From: SZUA-430 sp964483585
GTDB taxonomy: Bacteria > Pseudomonadota > Alphaproteobacteria > Micropepsales > Micropepsaceae
Direction of reading: 5' to 3'
DNA: 7,609 nucleotides
Assembly (NCBI GenBank): GCA_964483585.1
Contig: CAZABH010000066.1
Coordinates: 1 to 7,609, forward strand
Positions 6,443 through 7,609 of this stretch are shown here, in pieces. The notes beneath the pieces are model-generated. The model did not search any database. It was not told the origin of the DNA and was given only the letters and a program-made list of their open reading frames with translations. Each line of letters begins with the position of its first letter. Within the stretch, counting starts at the first letter, position 1. Both the position numbers and the translations under genes were made by a program.

Positions 6443-6463
6443 GGACCGGAACTAGTCCGGCCC
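6443..6463 (-). promoter_or_regulatory. 8-bp hairpin between nusG and rplK
   Basis: The minus strand GGGCCGGA (6463-6456) pairs with TCCGGTCC (6450-6443), including one G.U pair, around the loop CTAGT. It starts 17 nt after the nusG stop and ends 22 nt before the rplK Shine-Dalgarno. No T-run follows, so it is not a standard terminator. It may mark a processing site, or belong to an L1 operator in the rplK leader, where L1 acts in E. coli; neither is shown by the sequence. Confidence 0.55.
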
Positions 6464-6480
6464 TCCCGCACTCTTTCCGG

Positions 6481-7047
6481 TCAGAGCTTTTCAACTTGAC
6501 CGAAATCCAGTTCTACCGGGGTTGCCCGGCCAAAAATCGAAACGGCGACCTTGAGGCGCGACCGACCTTCGTCGATCTCCTCGATGATGCCGTTGAACGA
6601 TGCAAATGGACCATCAGCGACGCGCACCTGCTCACCAACCTCGAAGGTGATGGCAGGCTTGGGATGCTCGACGCCTTCCTTCACCTGGTTCAGGATGCGA
6701 TCGACCTCGGCCTGGGTCACGGGCATGGGCTTGTTGCCCGACCCCAGGAACCCCGTCACCTTGGGCGTATTCTTTACCAGGTGATAGGCCTCATCCGTCA
6801 GGTTCGCCTTCACGAGGACATAGCCCGGAAAGAACTTGCGTTCTGCGTTGACCTTCTGGCCCCGGCGAATTTCTACGACCTCTTCCGTGGGGACGAGCAC
6901 TTCCTGGAACAAGTCATTCAGGCCGTGCTGCTGTGCCTGCTTGCGAATTTCCTCGGCCACCTTCTTCTCGAAATTCGAGTAGGCGTGGACGATGTACCAT
7001 CGCGATGGCGGCAGTTCTTTTTTTGCGGGCGGGTGCGCTTGAGCCAT
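6481..7047 (-). CDS. nusG: Transcription termination/antitermination factor NusG
   Basis: NusG binds the RNA polymerase clamp, suppresses pausing, and through its C-terminal domain contacts Rho or ribosomal protein S10. The product is 188 residues, slightly longer than the ~176-181 usual, owing to a Pro/Lys-rich N-terminus (MAQAHPPAKKELPPS). The NGN domain runs from RWYIVHAYSNFEKKVAEEI (16 onward) through RKFFPGYVLVKANL and NTPKVTGFLG to about 115; the KOW domain (about 132-188) shows GEQVRVADGPFASFNGIIEE and ends VELDFGQVEKL. The ATG at 7047 lies 9 nt after the secE stop, and the only Shine-Dalgarno-like AGG (7058-7056) overlaps that TAG stop, which points to coupling with secE translation. 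Confidence 0.98.
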   Translation of the reverse strand: MAQAHPPAKKELPPSRWYIVHAYSNFEKKVAEEIRKQAQQHGLNDLFQEVLVPTEEVVEIRRGQKVNAERKFFPGYVLVKANLTDEAYHLVKNTPKVTGFLGSGNKPMPVTQAEVDRILNQVKEGVEHPKPAITFEVGEQVRVADGPFASFNGIIEEIDEGRSRLKVAVSIFGRATPVELDFGQVEKL

Positions 7048-7056
7048 GTGTGACGC

Positions 7057-7347
7057 CTATCCCAAGATCCATTTGACAGCGGTGCTGATCAGAAAGTCGA
7101 CAATCGCGAAGAACACGATCGCCATGGCAACCATGATGAACACAGCAATTGTGGTGACCCGCGTCTCCGCCCAAGTTGGCCATGTGACCTTGAGAGCCTC
7201 CTGGCGCACCTCGGCGAAGAACTGAGGCGCGCGCATCAGTCGCGTGAACAGACTGGGCGCGGGTTGAGGTGCTGGCTCGACGGACTTGCCGCCACCCTCA
7301 CCTGCTCCTGCCTGCTTCTTTTCGTTCGCCATCTTTGTCTTCGTCAT
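7057..7347 (-). CDS. secE: Protein translocase subunit SecE
   Basis: SecE clamps the two halves of SecY in the inner-membrane protein-export channel. The product is 96 residues. Residues 1-35 are hydrophilic and rich in Ala, Gly, Pro, Lys and Gln; 42-65 hold the amphipathic, conserved FFAEVRQEALKVTWPTWAET; 66-90 form the single membrane segment (TTIAVFIMVAMAIVFFAIVDF). Alphaproteobacterial SecE proteins are often about 60-70 residues, so the N-terminus is extended by about 30. The start is uncertain: ATG 7347 and ATG 7332 (MANEKK) both lack a clear Shine-Dalgarno, an in-frame TGA at 7362-7360 limits the frame upstream, and the next ATG (7236) is already at the edge of the conserved region. 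nusG follows after 9 nt. Confidence 0.95.
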   Translation of the reverse strand: MTKTKMANEKKQAGAGEGGGKSVEPAPQPAPSLFTRLMRAPQFFAEVRQEALKVTWPTWAETRVTTIAVFIMVAMAIVFFAIVDFLISTAVKWILG

Positions 7348-7348
7348 C

Positions 7349-7380
7349 CGTCTTGCGTGTCAGTCGTCTTGCGTGTCAGT
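7349..7380 (-). repeat. Perfect 16-bp tandem duplication before secE
   Basis: Bases 7349-7364 and 7365-7380 are identical 16-mers (plus-strand unit CGTCTTGCGTGTCAGT), and a further CG follows at 7381-7382. The array ends 1 nt before the secE ATG, so it makes up the whole ribosome-binding region of secE, and contains no AGGAG-like motif. A recent slippage duplication is the simplest origin. Confidence 0.9.
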
Positions 7381-7395
7381 CGGCCGTGCCCGGCC
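7381..7395 (-). promoter_or_regulatory. 5-bp GC hairpin upstream of secE
   Basis: GGCCG (7395-7391) pairs with CGGCC (7386-7382) on the minus strand around GGCA. It abuts the 16-bp tandem duplication. Function unknown. Confidence 0.4.
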
Positions 7396-7426
7396 TTGCG
7401 CCCGCCCTAGTCCTTGAACCTGACAA

Positions 7427-7449
7427 GCCCAGGCAATGAATGCCCGGGC
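7427..7449 (-). promoter_or_regulatory. 9-bp hairpin between tRNA-Trp and secE (weak terminator or processing site)
   Basis: The minus strand GCCCGGGCA (7449-7441) pairs with TGCCTGGGC (7435-7427), with one G.U pair, around the loop TTCAT; G.U and A-U pairs (7450/7426, 7451/7425) can extend it. It is followed by TTGTCAGG, a poor U-tract. Its place 23 nt after the tRNA end would suit partial termination or protection/cleavage of the tuf-trnW 3' end. Confidence 0.6.
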
Positions 7450-7472
7450 CTTGCCTGAAGTCCCCCGCGTTC

Positions 7473-7548
7473 TGGCAGGGGCGGAGGGACTCGAACCCCC
7501 GACCCTCGGTTTTGGAGACCGATGCTCTACCAGCTGAGCTACACCCCT
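7473..7548 (-). tRNA. trnW: tRNA-Trp (anticodon CCA)
   Basis: The 76-nt sequence folds as a full cloverleaf: 7-bp acceptor stem AGGGGTG/CGCCCCT with one G.U, D stem GCTC/GAGC, anticodon stem TCGGT/ACCGA with loop CTCCAAA, 5-nt variable region, and T arm GGGGG-TTCGAGT-CCCTC. The anticodon CCA is at 7515-7513, which reads UGG. Discriminator G73 and an encoded CCA end are present, and G73 is the usual identity element for bacterial tRNA-Trp. It begins 10 nt after the tuf stop codon, so it is almost certainly cut from a tuf-trnW(-secE) transcript. The tuf-trnW-secE-nusG order is common in Alphaproteobacteria. Confidence 0.98.
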
Positions 7549-7558
7549 ATCGAACGCG

Positions 7559-7609
7559 TTACTTCGTGATCTTGACGACGACGCCCGAACCGACGGTGCG
7601 ACCGCCCTC
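7559..7609 (-). CDS. tuf: Elongation factor Tu, C-terminal end only (5' part outside window)
   Basis: The last 16 codons and TAA stop are present: EGGRTVGSGVVVKITK, the nearly invariant C-terminus of EF-Tu domain 3 (E. coli ends EGGRTVGAGVVAKVLG). EF-Tu delivers aminoacyl-tRNA to the ribosome as a GTP complex. The rest of the gene lies beyond base 7609. The stop is 10 nt from tRNA-Trp. Confidence 0.95.
   Translation of the reverse strand, partial: EGGRTVGSGVVVKITK

Noticed and set aside
7390..7426. TTGTCA at 7426-7421 (minus strand) as a -35 box of a secE promoter
   Set aside because: No -10-like AT-rich hexamer lies at 16-18 nt; the spacer there is GC-rich.
1..7609. A hidden novel system (mobile element, CRISPR, defence genes)
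   Set aside because: All coding sequence is explained by nine contiguous conserved housekeeping genes on one strand, with no inserted sequence, composition shift or repeats beyond those listed.

Overview
The window holds a classic bacterial translation/transcription gene cluster, read entirely from the minus strand: tuf (3' end only) - tRNA-Trp - secE - nusG - rplK - rplA - rplJ - rplL - rpoB (5' 93% or so, running off the window at base 1). The protein sequences (RpoB with the ATHDL/GGLTRER/HPTHYGRICPIETPEG-type blocks, L10 beginning MDRAQK, NusG with KFFPGYV), the tuf-trnW-secE order and the high G+C with strong third-position G/C bias point to an alphaproteobacterium; I cannot place it below class level from sequence alone.

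Layout, in transcription order (high to low coordinates). 7609-7559: last 16 codons of EF-Tu. 7548-7473: tRNA-Trp(CCA), only 10 nt after the tuf stop. 7472-7348: a 125-nt spacer with two hairpins and a perfect 16-bp tandem duplication lying against the secE start. 7347-7057: secE, then nusG after 9 nt. 6480-6407: a 74-nt spacer with an 8-bp hairpin and a strong Shine-Dalgarno sequence. 6406-5978: rplK (GTG start), then rplA after 4 nt. 5256-4984: a 273-nt structured leader in front of rplJ (GTG start), the place where L10/L12 autoregulation acts in other bacteria. 4983-4465: rplJ. 4420-4037: rplL. 4036-3821: a 216-nt spacer containing a long (19-22 bp) hairpin, in the position of the E. coli rplL-rpoB attenuator/RNase III site. 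3820-1: rpoB without its last ~100 codons.

The genes work together: EF-Tu and tRNA-Trp supply elongation, L11, L1, L10 and L7/L12 build the L1 stalk and the GTPase-associated stalk on which EF-Tu acts, NusG couples RNA polymerase to the ribosome, RpoB is the polymerase beta subunit, and SecE anchors the SecY translocon. The coding content is ordinary and I see no new gene system. The interest lies in the spacers: three of the four spacers longer than 50 nt carry clear stem-loops with compensating G.U pairs, none followed by a proper U-tract, which suggests post-transcriptional control or processing rather than simple termination. No convincing sigma-70 type promoter was recognised by eye. No mobile element, CRISPR array, or pseudogene was seen, and no stretch over 300 bases lacks a gene.
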